NCBI RefSeq assembly: GCF_000697965.2
Contig: NZ_CP015881.1
Span: 1,413,501-1,477,500 of the forward strand
Direction of reading: 5' to 3'
Length of the DNA stretch: 64,000 bases
From: Ensifer adhaerens
GTDB lineage: Bacteria > Pseudomonadota > Alphaproteobacteria > Rhizobiales > Rhizobiaceae
Under the pieces are notes generated by a model. That model was not told the DNA's origin. It did no database searches and saw nothing but the letters and a program-made list of their open reading frames with translations. Position 1 is the stretch's first letter, and every line of letters begins with the position of its first letter. Made by a program: the position numbers and the translations under genes. Positions 11,416-19,582 of the stretch are shown piece after piece.

Positions 11416-11464
11416 GCGGGAGGCGCGCTATCGATCCCGTTCGATCAACGAACGCGCAACGTCC
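11416..11464. repeat. 49-bp repeat, copy B
   Basis: This is the second copy of the 49-base repeat found at 10463-10511, in the same orientation, with 8 substitutions. The sequence before it (GATGCTTGGGCC near 11383) resembles half of the palindrome next to copy A, but the other half is degraded. It lies just upstream of the stop of the convergent amidase gene. Confidence 0.72.
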
Positions 11465-11482
11465 CTATAGCCCTATAGCCCT

Positions 11483-12721
11483 CTAGCGACCACTCACCAT
11501 CCGCTCGACCACATCGAGCAGCACGTTGGCGCCGGCGACCAGATCATCCGGCTCCGTGTGTTCGCGCGGATTATGGCTGATGCCGTCGCGGCTCGGAACG
11601 AAGATCATCGCCGTCGGCGCGATGCGGGCGATCATCTGGGCGTCATGACCGGCGCCCGAAGTCATGCGCCGGCTCTTGAGGCCTCGCGCCTTCGCCGAAG
11701 CCTCGACCGCTGCGACGATGCCCTGATCGAAGGCGACCGGCTGGAAGCGTGCCAGCCGCTCGACCGAGATCGTTACCCCCTCTTCCGCGCCGATGCGCAC
11801 CAGAAAGTCCGCAAGCGCCGCTTCGAGCGCCTGCAGCCGATCCTCGTCCGGATCGCGCAGATCGACGGTGAAGGCGGCACGCGATGGGATGACGTTGATC
11901 GCGTCGGGCTCGAAACGCATGGTGCCAATGGTCGCGACACTCGGCGCGTTCGACCGGGCAATATGCTCGCGCAGGAAGAGGCCGACACGCGCGGCCGCGA
12001 GACCGGCGTCGGAACGCATTGCCATCGGCGTGGTGCCGGCATGGTTGGCGACGCCATCGATCGTCACGCGCTGCCAGGAAATGCCCTGCAGGTTCTCGAC
12101 GGCACCGATCGAAAAGCCCTCGCGCTGCAGCACCGGCCCCTGCTCGATATGAAGCTCGACATAGGCGTGGGGCTTGAGGAACCCCGGCTCGATGTTGCCG
12201 GCATAGCCAATCCGCTCGAGTTCCTCGCCCAGCGACGAGCCATCCGTGCCGATGGTCGCGAGCGCTGCGTCCAGCGGCAGGCCGCCGGCATAGACGAGCG
12301 AGCCGAGCATGTCGGGCGCAAAACGCACGCCCTCCTCATTGGTAAAGGCGGCAACGACGATCGGTCGGGCCGGCGTCACGCCACGGTCCTTCAGCGTCTC
12401 GATTACTTCGAGCGCGGCGAGTACGCCGTAACATCCGTCATAGATGCCGGCATTGATGACCGTATCGATGTGCGAGCCGAGCATGATCGGCGCTTCGCCG
12501 CTGTTTTCCTCGCTGCGCCAGATGCCGAAGATGTTACCAATCTGATCCACGGCCACATCGAGGCCCGCCGCCTCGATCCAGGCGACGAGGCGGTTGCGGC
12601 CGGCCTTGTCGTTGTCGGAGCCGGCCAGCCGGGTCAGTCGCCCTTCTGCATCGCGACCGATTTCGCCAAGCTCGCGGATGCGCCCGATGAGGCGCGCGGC
12701 GTCGATGGAAGGAAATGACAT
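11483..12721 (-). CDS. M20-family amidase of the N-carbamoyl-amino-acid hydrolase / allantoate amidohydrolase type
   Basis: Enzymes of this group hydrolyse N-carbamoyl amino acids, allantoate or ureidoglycine-like substrates, releasing ammonia and CO2. Metal ligands and family motifs are intact: GSHIDTVINAGIYDGCYG, FTNEEGVRFAPDMLGS, ELHIEQGPVL and a C-terminal SGAGHDAQMIARI followed by SHNPREHTEPDDL. The length of 412 residues fits. I prefer the ATG at 12721 (MSFPSIDAARLI), which has GCAGGA upstream. An ATG at 12754 overlaps the stop of the preceding gene (ATGA) and would add 11 residues. It is the last gene of a three-gene operon with an M20 amidohydrolase and diaminopropionate ammonia-lyase. 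The exact substrate cannot be read from the sequence. Confidence 0.85.
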   Translation of the reverse strand: MSFPSIDAARLIGRIRELGEIGRDAEGRLTRLAGSDNDKAGRNRLVAWIEAAGLDVAVDQIGNIFGIWRSEENSGEAPIMLGSHIDTVINAGIYDGCYGVLAALEVIETLKDRGVTPARPIVVAAFTNEEGVRFAPDMLGSLVYAGGLPLDAALATIGTDGSSLGEELERIGYAGNIEPGFLKPHAYVELHIEQGPVLQREGFSIGAVENLQGISWQRVTIDGVANHAGTTPMAMRSDAGLAAARVGLFLREHIARSNAPSVATIGTMRFEPDAINVIPSRAAFTVDLRDPDEDRLQALEAALADFLVRIGAEEGVTISVERLARFQPVAFDQGIVAAVEASAKARGLKSRRMTSGAGHDAQMIARIAPTAMIFVPSRDGISHNPREHTEPDDLVAGANVLLDVVERMVSGR

Positions 12722-12750
12722 GTTATTCCTGCTTTCATGCGGATTTTGGT

Positions 12751-13926
12751 TCATGGCCGGCTATCAGCCAACGCCAGTCTCTGCCGGATAATCTCGGCGT
12801 GATAACGCGCGCCGAAGATCAGGGCGTCGTCGTTGAAGTCGTAACGCGGATTGTGCAGCGGCGCCGATGTCTCGCCATTGCCGATGAAGACGAAGCAGCC
12901 CGGAACGTGCTCAAGGAAGCGTGCGAAATCCTCCGAGCCGGTCATCGGCTCGGCGGCCGTTGCGACATTCCCGGTCCCGAACACCGTTTCTGCTGCGGCA
13001 AAGGCGTGGCCGGTCAAGGCCGGGTCATTGATCAGTGGCACGAACTCGCGCGTGTAGTTGACCTCGACCTCGCAGCCATAGGCATCCGCCGTACCCTTGG
13101 CGATCACCCGCATCTCCGCTTCGATCCTGGTGCTGACCTCCGGGCGGAAGCTGCGGGCATCGCCGAGGATGCGGGCGAGACCGGGCAGCGCGTTGCGCGT
13201 GCCGTCGGTCAAAAGCTCGGTGACCGAAACGACACCGATATCCGTCGGCGAGAGGCGGCGCGACACGATCGTCTGCAGATTGACGACGGTGGCGCAGGCG
13301 GCGACCAGCGTCTCGTTACCCCAGTGCGGCCGCGCCGCGTGCCCGCCGACGCCTTTGAGCACGATCTCGAAATTGTCCTCCGCCGACATGATGGCGCCGA
13401 CGCGGGTTTCGAAACGGCCGACCGGCAGCCCCGGCATGTTGTGCAGGCCGTAGATTTCGTCGAAGGGAAAACGTTCCATCAGTCCGTCGTCGAGCATCGC
13501 CAGCGCGCCCTTGCCCCACTCCTCGGCCGGCTGGAAGATAAAGCATGCGGTACCATCGAAGCCGCCGTCTTCGGCGAGCATCTTGGCGGCGCCAAGCAGC
13601 ATGGCCGTGTGACCGTCATGGCCGCAGGCATGCATGGTGCCGGGCTTCGTCGAGCGATAGGGAAGCTCTCCCTGTTCCGGTATCCGCAGCGCATCCATGT
13701 CGGCCCGAAGCGCTATGGCGCGGTTGCCGCTGCCGCGTTTCAGCCGACCGACAACGCCGGTACCACCGACACCTTCCACCACCTCGTCGAGCCCGAATTC
13801 CCTGAGCTTTGCCGCAACGAAGGATGAGGTGCGTTGTTCCTCGAAACCGAATTCCGGGTGCGCGTGCACGTCGCGGCGCCAGGCGGTCATGTCCTTCACA
13901 AGCCGGTCAAAATCCATTCCCGCCAT
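12751..13926 (-). CDS. M20-family amidohydrolase (hippurate hydrolase / N-acyl amino acid hydrolase type)
   Basis: This 391-residue metal-dependent amidase has the family motifs LRADMDALRI, MHACGHDGHTAMLLGAA, FIFQPAEEWGKGALAMLDDG and HNMPGLPVG, plus the C-terminal TGSEDFARFLEHVPGCFVFIG. It should remove an acyl group from an N-acylated amino acid or a similar amide in the cytosol. The ATG at 13926 has AGAGGA at a good distance; an earlier ATG at 13932 overlaps the upstream stop but has no room for a ribosome site. It sits between diaminopropionate ammonia-lyase and a carbamoylase-type amidase, with ATGA-type contacts on both sides. This tight packing argues that all three act on related substrates. 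Confidence 0.88.
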   Translation of the reverse strand: MAGMDFDRLVKDMTAWRRDVHAHPEFGFEEQRTSSFVAAKLREFGLDEVVEGVGGTGVVGRLKRGSGNRAIALRADMDALRIPEQGELPYRSTKPGTMHACGHDGHTAMLLGAAKMLAEDGGFDGTACFIFQPAEEWGKGALAMLDDGLMERFPFDEIYGLHNMPGLPVGRFETRVGAIMSAEDNFEIVLKGVGGHAARPHWGNETLVAACATVVNLQTIVSRRLSPTDIGVVSVTELLTDGTRNALPGLARILGDARSFRPEVSTRIEAEMRVIAKGTADAYGCEVEVNYTREFVPLINDPALTGHAFAAAETVFGTGNVATAAEPMTGSEDFARFLEHVPGCFVFIGNGETSAPLHNPRYDFNDDALIFGARYHAEIIRQRLALADSRP

Positions 13927-13928
13927 GG

Positions 13929-15134
13929 TCATCCTCTTTCGTTCGATGTGTTGGCGACGGTCTCGGGCGACAGGCCGACCAAGGCAGCATAACGCTCTGG
14001 GTCCGTCGCACCCTCGGTATTGATGACGAAGACGCGCGACTGCGCGGTCAGTCCGAGCGTTTCCCGCAGCGCTGGATCGCGGGCAACCGAAAGCAGCCCG
14101 GCCAGGCCGACGCCGCCGCTTTCGCCGGACACGATCGCCGGGTCAGAGCCTGTCGGCCGCGCAAGCCGGTTCATCACCGAAACGGCATCCTCCTCGTCGA
14201 CGGTCATGAAGGCATCGGCGACGCGCGACAGGATACGCCAGGCGACAAGCGACGGCTCGTAGCATTCGAGCATCGCCATGATCGTCGGCTCGCCATGCGC
14301 CACCTTGACCGGATGTCCGGCTCTGGCGCTTTCGTAGAGGCAGGCGGCGCGCGCCGGATCGACGACGACGAAACGTGGACGCTCTGCGCCATAACGTAGC
14401 GCCAGATGCCCCGCGGTCGCCGCCGCAATGCCGCCAACGCCCGCCTGCACGAACACATGCGTCGGAGGCTCTTCCATCTGCCGCAGCGCCTCGCTCAGCA
14501 GCGCCGTGTAGCCCTGCATCACCAGGCCGGGAATGTATTCGTAGCCCGGCCAGGTGGTGTCCGAGACGACGGTCCAGCCATTTTCGTCACAGACCCGCGC
14601 GGCCTCCCGGACGGAATCGTCGTAGGTCCCGGCAACGCGGACGATCTCCGCGCCATAGGCCGCGATCGCCTCGATGCGCGTTTCGCTGACGCCTCCGTGC
14701 ACGAAGATCACCGCTTTCGCGCCGACAAGCCGGGCGCCCATGGCAACCGAGCGGCCGTGATTGCCATCGGTGGCGCAGCCGAAGGTCTGGGCGGCGGCAA
14801 TTGCCCGAACCTCTGGCCGGTCGAGATCGTCGAGATCGATGCTGCGACCGAGACGCCGTTCCGCCTCCTCGACCACCAGCCGGATCACCGCATAGGAACC
14901 GCCAAGCGCCTTGAAACTGCCGAGACCCAGGCGTTGGCCTTCGTCCTTGACGAAGACGCCCGCAATACCGAGTTCGTCCGCCAATGCGGGCAAGGCATGA
15001 AGCGGCGTCGGCCGATGGTCGGGGCGGCGCGCAAGCTGCTGCTCGACACGGGCGGCGGCGGCAAGCGACAGCATGTCGGCATCCGCGGGCAGTAGCGAGT
15101 GGCCGAAATCGGCATGGGAATTGGCGAGAAACAT
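13929..15134 (-). CDS. dpaL: Diaminopropionate ammonia-lyase
   Basis: This fold-type II PLP enzyme splits 2,3-diaminopropionate into pyruvate and two ammonia. The 401-residue length is close to the roughly 400 residues of the E. coli enzyme. The PLP lysine is in RLGLGSFKALGGSYAV (Lys75), the phosphate-binding glycine loop is VQAGVGGIAAATAGHL, and the C-terminal VSGESGGVGLAGLL is typical. I chose the ATG at 15134, which has GGAG 8 bases upstream; a GTG at 15155 is in frame but less likely. It is the first gene of an operon with two M20-type amidases, recalling the E. coli ygeX-ygeY arrangement. A divergent Lrp/AsnC regulator lies 155 bases away. Confidence 0.9.
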   Translation of the reverse strand: MFLANSHADFGHSLLPADADMLSLAAAARVEQQLARRPDHRPTPLHALPALADELGIAGVFVKDEGQRLGLGSFKALGGSYAVIRLVVEEAERRLGRSIDLDDLDRPEVRAIAAAQTFGCATDGNHGRSVAMGARLVGAKAVIFVHGGVSETRIEAIAAYGAEIVRVAGTYDDSVREAARVCDENGWTVVSDTTWPGYEYIPGLVMQGYTALLSEALRQMEEPPTHVFVQAGVGGIAAATAGHLALRYGAERPRFVVVDPARAACLYESARAGHPVKVAHGEPTIMAMLECYEPSLVAWRILSRVADAFMTVDEEDAVSVMNRLARPTGSDPAIVSGESGGVGLAGLLSVARDPALRETLGLTAQSRVFVINTEGATDPERYAALVGLSPETVANTSNERG

Positions 15135-15289
15135 GGTGCAATCTCCGTAGACCACGAAAATCTATTTCATCGTTGCCGAGAAATGCGCTCTAAATGGCCG
15201 TCGAGAATGCAAGTTTGTAAAGTTAATGGGGTGCCGTGGCGTGGGGTTCCACCTTCAGGGCCCGGAGAGCAGGAACCGAAAGGCACTGG

Positions 15290-15772
15290 ATGGCACCGTC
15301 GAAAAAGCCACAGGTCGAACTGGATCGCTTCGATCTTGCGATTCTCGCCATCCTGCAGAAGGACAATACGACGCCGCAGCGCCAGATCGGCGAGGCGGTC
15401 AATCTGTCGGCGCCCGCCGTCCAGCGGCGGATCAAGCGCATGGAAGAAACCGGCGTCATCCGCGCCAATGTCGCGCTGATCGATCCGGTCAGCGTCAATC
15501 AGGCGCTGACGATCCTGGTGGAGGTGGAGGTCGAAAGCGAGCAGATCGCCCTGCTCGATGCGGCCAAGGCGGCATTCACGGCGGCACCCGAAGTGCAGCA
15601 ATGCTACTATGTCACCGGTGACGTCGACTTCATGCTCGTCGTCATCGTGCCGACCATGGCCGACTACGAGGCCTTCACCCGGCGCATGTTCTTCGGCAAT
15701 GCGAACATCAAGCGCTTCCGCACCTTCGTGACGATGGATCCGGTGAAGGTCGGACTTTCGGTCCCGCTCTAG
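15290..15772 (+). CDS. Lrp/AsnC-family transcription regulator
   Basis: The 160-residue protein has the standard layout. An N-terminal helix-turn-helix covers about 12-60 (LDRFDLAILAILQKDNTTPQ, then RQIGEAVNLSAPAVQRRIKRME). The C-terminal ligand-binding RAM domain has ALTILVEVEVESEQIALL, VQQCYYVTGDVDFMLVVIV and IKRFRTFVTMDPVK. These regulators respond to amino acids. The ATG at 15290 follows AAGG; the upstream in-frame codons are non-coding. It is divergent from the diaminopropionate ammonia-lyase operon, so it is the likely regulator of that operon, perhaps responding to diaminopropionate or a related amino acid. Confidence 0.92.
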   Translation: MAPSKKPQVELDRFDLAILAILQKDNTTPQRQIGEAVNLSAPAVQRRIKRMEETGVIRANVALIDPVSVNQALTILVEVEVESEQIALLDAAKAAFTAAPEVQQCYYVTGDVDFMLVVIVPTMADYEAFTRRMFFGNANIKRFRTFVTMDPVKVGLSVPL

Positions 15773-15821
15773 GACAAGTCCGGAAGCGGCGCAGCGATTG
15801 CCCGACGTTGGAATTCACGGT

Positions 15822-16634
15822 CTATTTCGTGCCGGAGAGCGCCTTCTTCTCGGCGTCCGCATCGAGCGGCTGCCCGGCGCCGATCGACGTCAGAAAAGCA
15901 TCGACGGTCTCAAGCGAAGAGGCGGGCGCATAGCCGTCTCCGCCTTCCGGCCTAGTGACGGCGAGCCGCGTCTGCCAGGTCGACGCCTTGCGGCAGGCGA
16001 CCGACACCAGACCGGGCTCACCGGGCTGGGCGAGTTCGTATTCGCGGCAGAGCTGCCCCGAGCCGAGCTCGAAGGCCGATACCAGCCGGACCGTCCCCTG
16101 CCCTTCTCCAACGGCGACTTCGTCTCCCGAAGCCGCCTTGTCAAGGATGGCGGAGAGCGCCGGGCCGACAGTGCCGGCCACCTGCATCGCGCCCGGCACC
16201 CCGCCTGGATCCGCCAGCCCACCGCCGCGAAGCAGGTAGCCGCCAGCGCCGCCGACGACCACCAGCAGCGACGCTGCCAGCGCCATCAGAAACCGCGAGG
16301 GGCTACCGTTCGGCGACGCCGGCTGATCCGCAGGGCGCCGGAAGGCCACGACATTATCGCCGGCTGCAGCCGGTGCGTCCGCCGCGCGCGCTGCGTCGCC
16401 CGCGGCCGCCGCCATGGCCCGCACCTTAGCGACCAGTTCGTCCGGCACCGGCTCGTCGAGCACCGGCTTCAGCGCCTCGCTTGCGGCGGCGCGCGTTTCC
16501 ATGAACATCGCCACGCGCGCCATCAATTCGTCGTCCGTTTCCAGCGCCGCCTCGACACGGCGCATTGTCGCCTCGTCGAGTTCGCCGTCGGCGAACGCCA
16601 TCAAGATCTCATCGCTGAATTCCGTGTCGCTCAT
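15822..16634 (-). CDS. Membrane-anchored anti-sigma factor
   Basis: The 270-residue protein starts with a short sigma-binding-like helical domain (SDEILMAFADGELDEATMRRVEAAL), typical of anti-sigma factors that hold an ECF sigma factor at the membrane. It then has an Ala/Pro-rich linker, one transmembrane helix at about 116-138 (FLMALAASLLVVVGGAGGYLL) and a periplasmic C-terminal domain. I see no HxxxCxxC zinc motif, so this is not a ZAS-type protein. Its start overlaps the stop of the ECF sigma gene by 4 bases (ATGA), a typical co-translation arrangement. The periplasmic domain presumably senses or transmits an envelope signal. Confidence 0.85.
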   Translation of the reverse strand: MSDTEFSDEILMAFADGELDEATMRRVEAALETDDELMARVAMFMETRAAASEALKPVLDEPVPDELVAKVRAMAAAAGDAARAADAPAAAGDNVVAFRRPADQPASPNGSPSRFLMALAASLLVVVGGAGGYLLRGGGLADPGGVPGAMQVAGTVGPALSAILDKAASGDEVAVGEGQGTVRLVSAFELGSGQLCREYELAQPGEPGLVSVACRKASTWQTRLAVTRPEGGDGYAPASSLETVDAFLTSIGAGQPLDADAEKKALSGTK

Positions 16635-17173
16635 CTTGTCCCGCCTCTCATGTCCTGTGAACGCGCGACCGGCGGTTCTATTCCCGTTGCCTCCGCAAGA
16701 TTTTTACGCGCCCGGGCGAGCCTGCTCATGACGGTTCCGATCGGAATGCCGAGAACTTCGGCTGCCTCCTTGTAGGAAAGCTCCTCGACGCAGGTGAGGA
16801 TCAGTACCTCGCGCTGTTCGAGCACCAGGCCGTCGATCGCAGCCGCCACGCTCTTCAGCGCCATGCGCGCCTCGCTCCCGGCCTCGCCCGAAGGAACGGC
16901 GAGTTCGGCCTGCGCCTCGATCTCCTCCGTCGGGCCGGCGGTCTTCTGCCGGCGCAGCTGGTCGATCCAGAGGTTGCGCAGGATGCGGAACATCCAGGCG
17001 TCAAAGCGCGTGCCTTCCTCGAAGCGGTCCGAACCGGCTAGCGCCTTTTCGCAGGCCGCCTGCACCAGATCGTCGGCCACGTCGCGCGACCGGCAAAGCG
17101 AAATGGCAAAGCGGCGCAGGTTCGGCAGAAACGCGACCAGGCGCTCGCCGAAGACGATGGTCGGATCCGTCAT
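16631..17173 (-). CDS. ECF-family RNA polymerase sigma factor
   Basis: The 180-residue protein has region 2 at about 18-85 (LRRFAISLCRSRDVADDLVQAACEKAL, then FDAWMFRILRNLWIDQLRR) and region 4 at about 125-175 (LEQREVLILTCVEELSYKEAAEVLGIPIGTVMSRLARARKNL). AAAGGAA upstream of the ATG at 17173 is a good ribosome site. It is co-transcribed with the overlapping anti-sigma gene and divergent from the exported subtilase gene. The subtilase is a likely target, and the glycine-rich protein gene at 10762 may be another. Confidence 0.95.
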   Translation of the reverse strand: MTDPTIVFGERLVAFLPNLRRFAISLCRSRDVADDLVQAACEKALAGSDRFEEGTRFDAWMFRILRNLWIDQLRRQKTAGPTEEIEAQAELAVPSGEAGSEARMALKSVAAAIDGLVLEQREVLILTCVEELSYKEAAEVLGIPIGTVMSRLARARKNLAEATGIEPPVARSQDMRGGTR

Positions 17174-17243
17174 CGGGCGTTCCTTTTGGCGCTACCCTTC
17201 GTCACCGGTGGAATAATTTGTCCATTCATCCGTTGAGCGTTAT

Positions 17244-17270
17244 GGGAACTACACCCGAAAGTCACCACTT
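17244..17270 (+). promoter_or_regulatory. Possible ECF-type promoter of the subtilase gene
   Basis: GGGAACT at 17244-17250 resembles the -35 element of ECF sigma promoters. GGAAC followed by 19 bases and TT (17269-17270) also fits the general-stress EcfG/RpoE2 pattern GGAAC-N18/19-TT. The sequence GAACTACACCCG here recurs as GAACTGTACCCG at 10697-10708 in front of the glycine-rich protein gene, followed in both by AAAGTC. Which sigma factor reads it is not settled. Confidence 0.4.
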
Positions 17271-17330
17271 ATGGTCCGTCCGTTCACGGTAAGCTTTCGT
17301 TTTCGGATGCCGCTACACAAGGAGAAAACC

Positions 17331-18713
17331 TTGAAAAAACGCCTGTTTCGACTGACCGTCCTGTCGTTGTGCGGCCTGGCAACCGGTGCTGGGGATCTCT
17401 CCTTTGGCGGTAGTAACGATGGCAATTCAACCGTTCGCTTTGCCCCAATCAGTCAGGCCCAGGCGGACGACGACGATGACGATGGTGGCGGTGGCGGTTC
17501 GTCCCGCGGCTCAGGCGATCGCGACTCAAGCAACACCTGGCGGGGAGGCGGCAATCTGCTCGATCTCTTCCGCGGGACGTCGGAGCGCCGCGTCGTGCGC
17601 CAGCGTCCGGCAGCGCGCCGGGCAACGCATGTTCCCGGTGAAATCATCGCGCTCGGTCTCAACGATGCCGCTATCCAGCGCCTTGCGGAAAGCGGCTTCA
17701 CAGTGCGTGCACGAGAGCCGCTCGGGCTTTCGACGACAGAGATCGTCAAGCTCGGCGCCCCCCGCGGCATGACGCTCGAGGATGCCCGCCGGCAGGTCGC
17801 GGATGCGACGCCCGGAGCAATCGCCGATCTCAACCACTATTTCGAGCCGAACGAAGGCACCGCCTCACCGGCTCCCTGTGCCGACGGCGGTTGCGCGCTC
17901 GTTCGCACCGCCATCGGCTGGCCCGACGCCGGCGCCGCGTGCCCGGCTGCCGGTCCGATCGGGCTGATCGACACGGCGATCAACCCCGCCCATCCCTCAC
18001 TGAAAGACGTCAGGCTCGACATCGTCAGGCTGGCGGAGGAAGAGGCACCGGAATCCGGCCGCCAGCACGGAACCGCGGTCGCAGCTCTCATTGCCGGGCG
18101 GAAGGACAGTCGCGCGCCGGGCCTGCTCGGCAATGCCCACCTGATCGCCGTCGACGCCTTCCAGCGTAAGGGCGGCGAGAGCGATATCGCCGAGACCTAC
18201 GATCTGGTACGCGCCATCGATCTCCTGGCCTCGCGCAAGGTCGCGGTCATCAACATGAGCCTCTCCGGGCCACACAATCTGCTGCTCGAAAAGACCGTCG
18301 CGCTCGTAGCCGAGCGAAACATCATCCAGGTGGCGGCGGCAGGCAATGACGGCCCGCGGGCTAAACCCGTCTATCCCGCCGCCTATCCGGCGATGATCGC
18401 GGTCACCGCGGTCGACCGCAACTTCAAGCCCTATCGCCGCGCCGGGCGCGGCGACCATATCGATGTCGCAGCACTCGGCACGAGTGTCTGGACGGCAGCC
18501 TCGATCGAGGGGGCAGCGCCCAAGACCGGCACATCCTTTGCCGCCCCCTTCGTCACGGCTGCCTCCGCCATTCTCAGGGCCTCGCATCCGTCGCTGTCGG
18601 CCCAGGAAGTTGCAAAACTCGTCACGGAGACGGCGCAGGACCTCGGCGCGCCGGGCAAGGATCCCGTGTTCGGCTGGGGCGTTCTCAATGCCCGCGAGCT
18701 CTGCCGCTCGTAG
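17331..18713 (+). CDS. Exported S8-family (subtilisin-like) serine peptidase
   Basis: The catalytic triad is complete: Asp214 in GLIDTAINPAHPSL, His246 in RQHGTAVAALIAG and Ser402 in TGTSFAAPFVTAASA, with oxyanion Asn339 in VAAAGNDGP. The start at TTG 17331 follows AAGGAGAA; an in-frame ATG at 17307 overlaps that site. The 460-residue product begins with a signal-like hydrophobic segment and an Asp run after SQAQA. A Gly/Ser-rich stretch and GNLLDLFRGTSER (74-86) follow, then an Arg-rich linker and a possible pro-domain (about 100-175), then the peptidase domain. The first part matches the layout of the protein at 10762-11310, which also has a TTG start and an AAGGAGAA site. It is divergent from an ECF sigma/anti-sigma pair, so an envelope-stress or surface-processing role is plausible. 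Confidence 0.92.
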   Translation: MKKRLFRLTVLSLCGLATGAGDLSFGGSNDGNSTVRFAPISQAQADDDDDDGGGGGSSRGSGDRDSSNTWRGGGNLLDLFRGTSERRVVRQRPAARRATHVPGEIIALGLNDAAIQRLAESGFTVRAREPLGLSTTEIVKLGAPRGMTLEDARRQVADATPGAIADLNHYFEPNEGTASPAPCADGGCALVRTAIGWPDAGAACPAAGPIGLIDTAINPAHPSLKDVRLDIVRLAEEEAPESGRQHGTAVAALIAGRKDSRAPGLLGNAHLIAVDAFQRKGGESDIAETYDLVRAIDLLASRKVAVINMSLSGPHNLLLEKTVALVAERNIIQVAAAGNDGPRAKPVYPAAYPAMIAVTAVDRNFKPYRRAGRGDHIDVAALGTSVWTAASIEGAAPKTGTSFAAPFVTAASAILRASHPSLSAQEVAKLVTETAQDLGAPGKDPVFGWGVLNARELCRS

Positions 18714-18737
18714 CAGCGTCGAGCGGGCAGCACTGAA

Positions 18738-19445
18738 CTACGGCTTTTGCCAATCCATGACCAGGAACGAGGGGACCCTTCTAAAGAGGTCCCTTTGTTC
18801 CGGTTCGCCGCCACGCGGCAATGGTTCGTCGAAATAGCGCAACTGCAGGCCCGCTCCCAGCAACAGCGACATGTAGGTGCTGAGCGGCCGGTGCCAGTTC
18901 ATGACCCGAAGATCGCCCCAGCCGATCCAATCGGACCGTTCATCCATGTAGTGGTCGATCATGAAACTGCGCTTGCCATCGCCGCCATCGCGCCAGCCGG
19001 TCGGGTTGCTGGCGCTGTAAAAGCTGGTCAGGTTCGCGATCAGCAGATGACCGCCCGGGCGGAGAACCCGGTTCATCTCGCCAACCGCCGCATCCAGATC
19101 GGCGATGTCGATGAGGCTGAGATAGGCAACGACCAGATCGAAAGTCTTCTCCGCGAAAGGCAGTCCTTCGGCCTGTGCGATGCGATAGTCACCATCGGGA
19201 TGCAGACGCCTCGCCTGACTAACGAGCGACCCGGCGGGATCGATGCCGACGGTGCTCAGCCCCTCCGCCGTAAGCAGCCGGCAGAACCGCCCCTCGCCGC
19301 ACCCGACATCGAGGACAGCCCTTGCCCCGCTTTGCCGCGCCCTTTCGAGCATGGGCGCATCGAGGACGAAGCGCCGCGCAAAATCCCCCTCGGCGCCCAG
19401 CCCGGAAATCCAGGCAGCCGCCGACTCCTCCCATCCATTTGACAT
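18738..19445 (-). CDS. SAM-dependent methyltransferase, class I
   Basis: The 235-residue protein has the Rossmann-like SAM-binding motif I (AVLDVGCGEGRFCRLL, about residues 39-54), the acidic motif II loop (VGIDPAG), the post-motif AEGLPFAEKTFDLVVAYLSLIDI and LRPGGHLLIANL. This is the Methyltransf_11/UbiE-like architecture. The C-terminal part (YMDERSDWIGWGDLRVMNWHRPLSTYMSLLLGAGLQL) is common in small-molecule methyltransferases. The start at 19445 has GAGGAC upstream. It is convergent with the subtilase gene (24 bases apart). The substrate is unknown. Confidence 0.88.
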   Translation of the reverse strand: MSNGWEESAAAWISGLGAEGDFARRFVLDAPMLERARQSGARAVLDVGCGEGRFCRLLTAEGLSTVGIDPAGSLVSQARRLHPDGDYRIAQAEGLPFAEKTFDLVVAYLSLIDIADLDAAVGEMNRVLRPGGHLLIANLTSFYSASNPTGWRDGGDGKRSFMIDHYMDERSDWIGWGDLRVMNWHRPLSTYMSLLLGAGLQLRYFDEPLPRGGEPEQRDLFRRVPSFLVMDWQKP

Positions 19446-19582
19446 TTTGCGTTTGGTCCTCGTGATCCGTCCTGCGTTTACGAAGACTGCGAGGACAACC
19501 TTGGCGATTGCATGACGTAGCCGCCGCGCGGCTCCGGCGGGAGACGGCAGCGCCGCCGTCCCGCCAGAGTGTGGCCGTTTTG

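Noticed and set aside
10424..11464. Possible insertion sequence around the glycine-rich gene
   Set aside because: No transposase or target-site duplication is visible; the flanking 49-base repeats are direct, diverged and not terminal inverted repeats.
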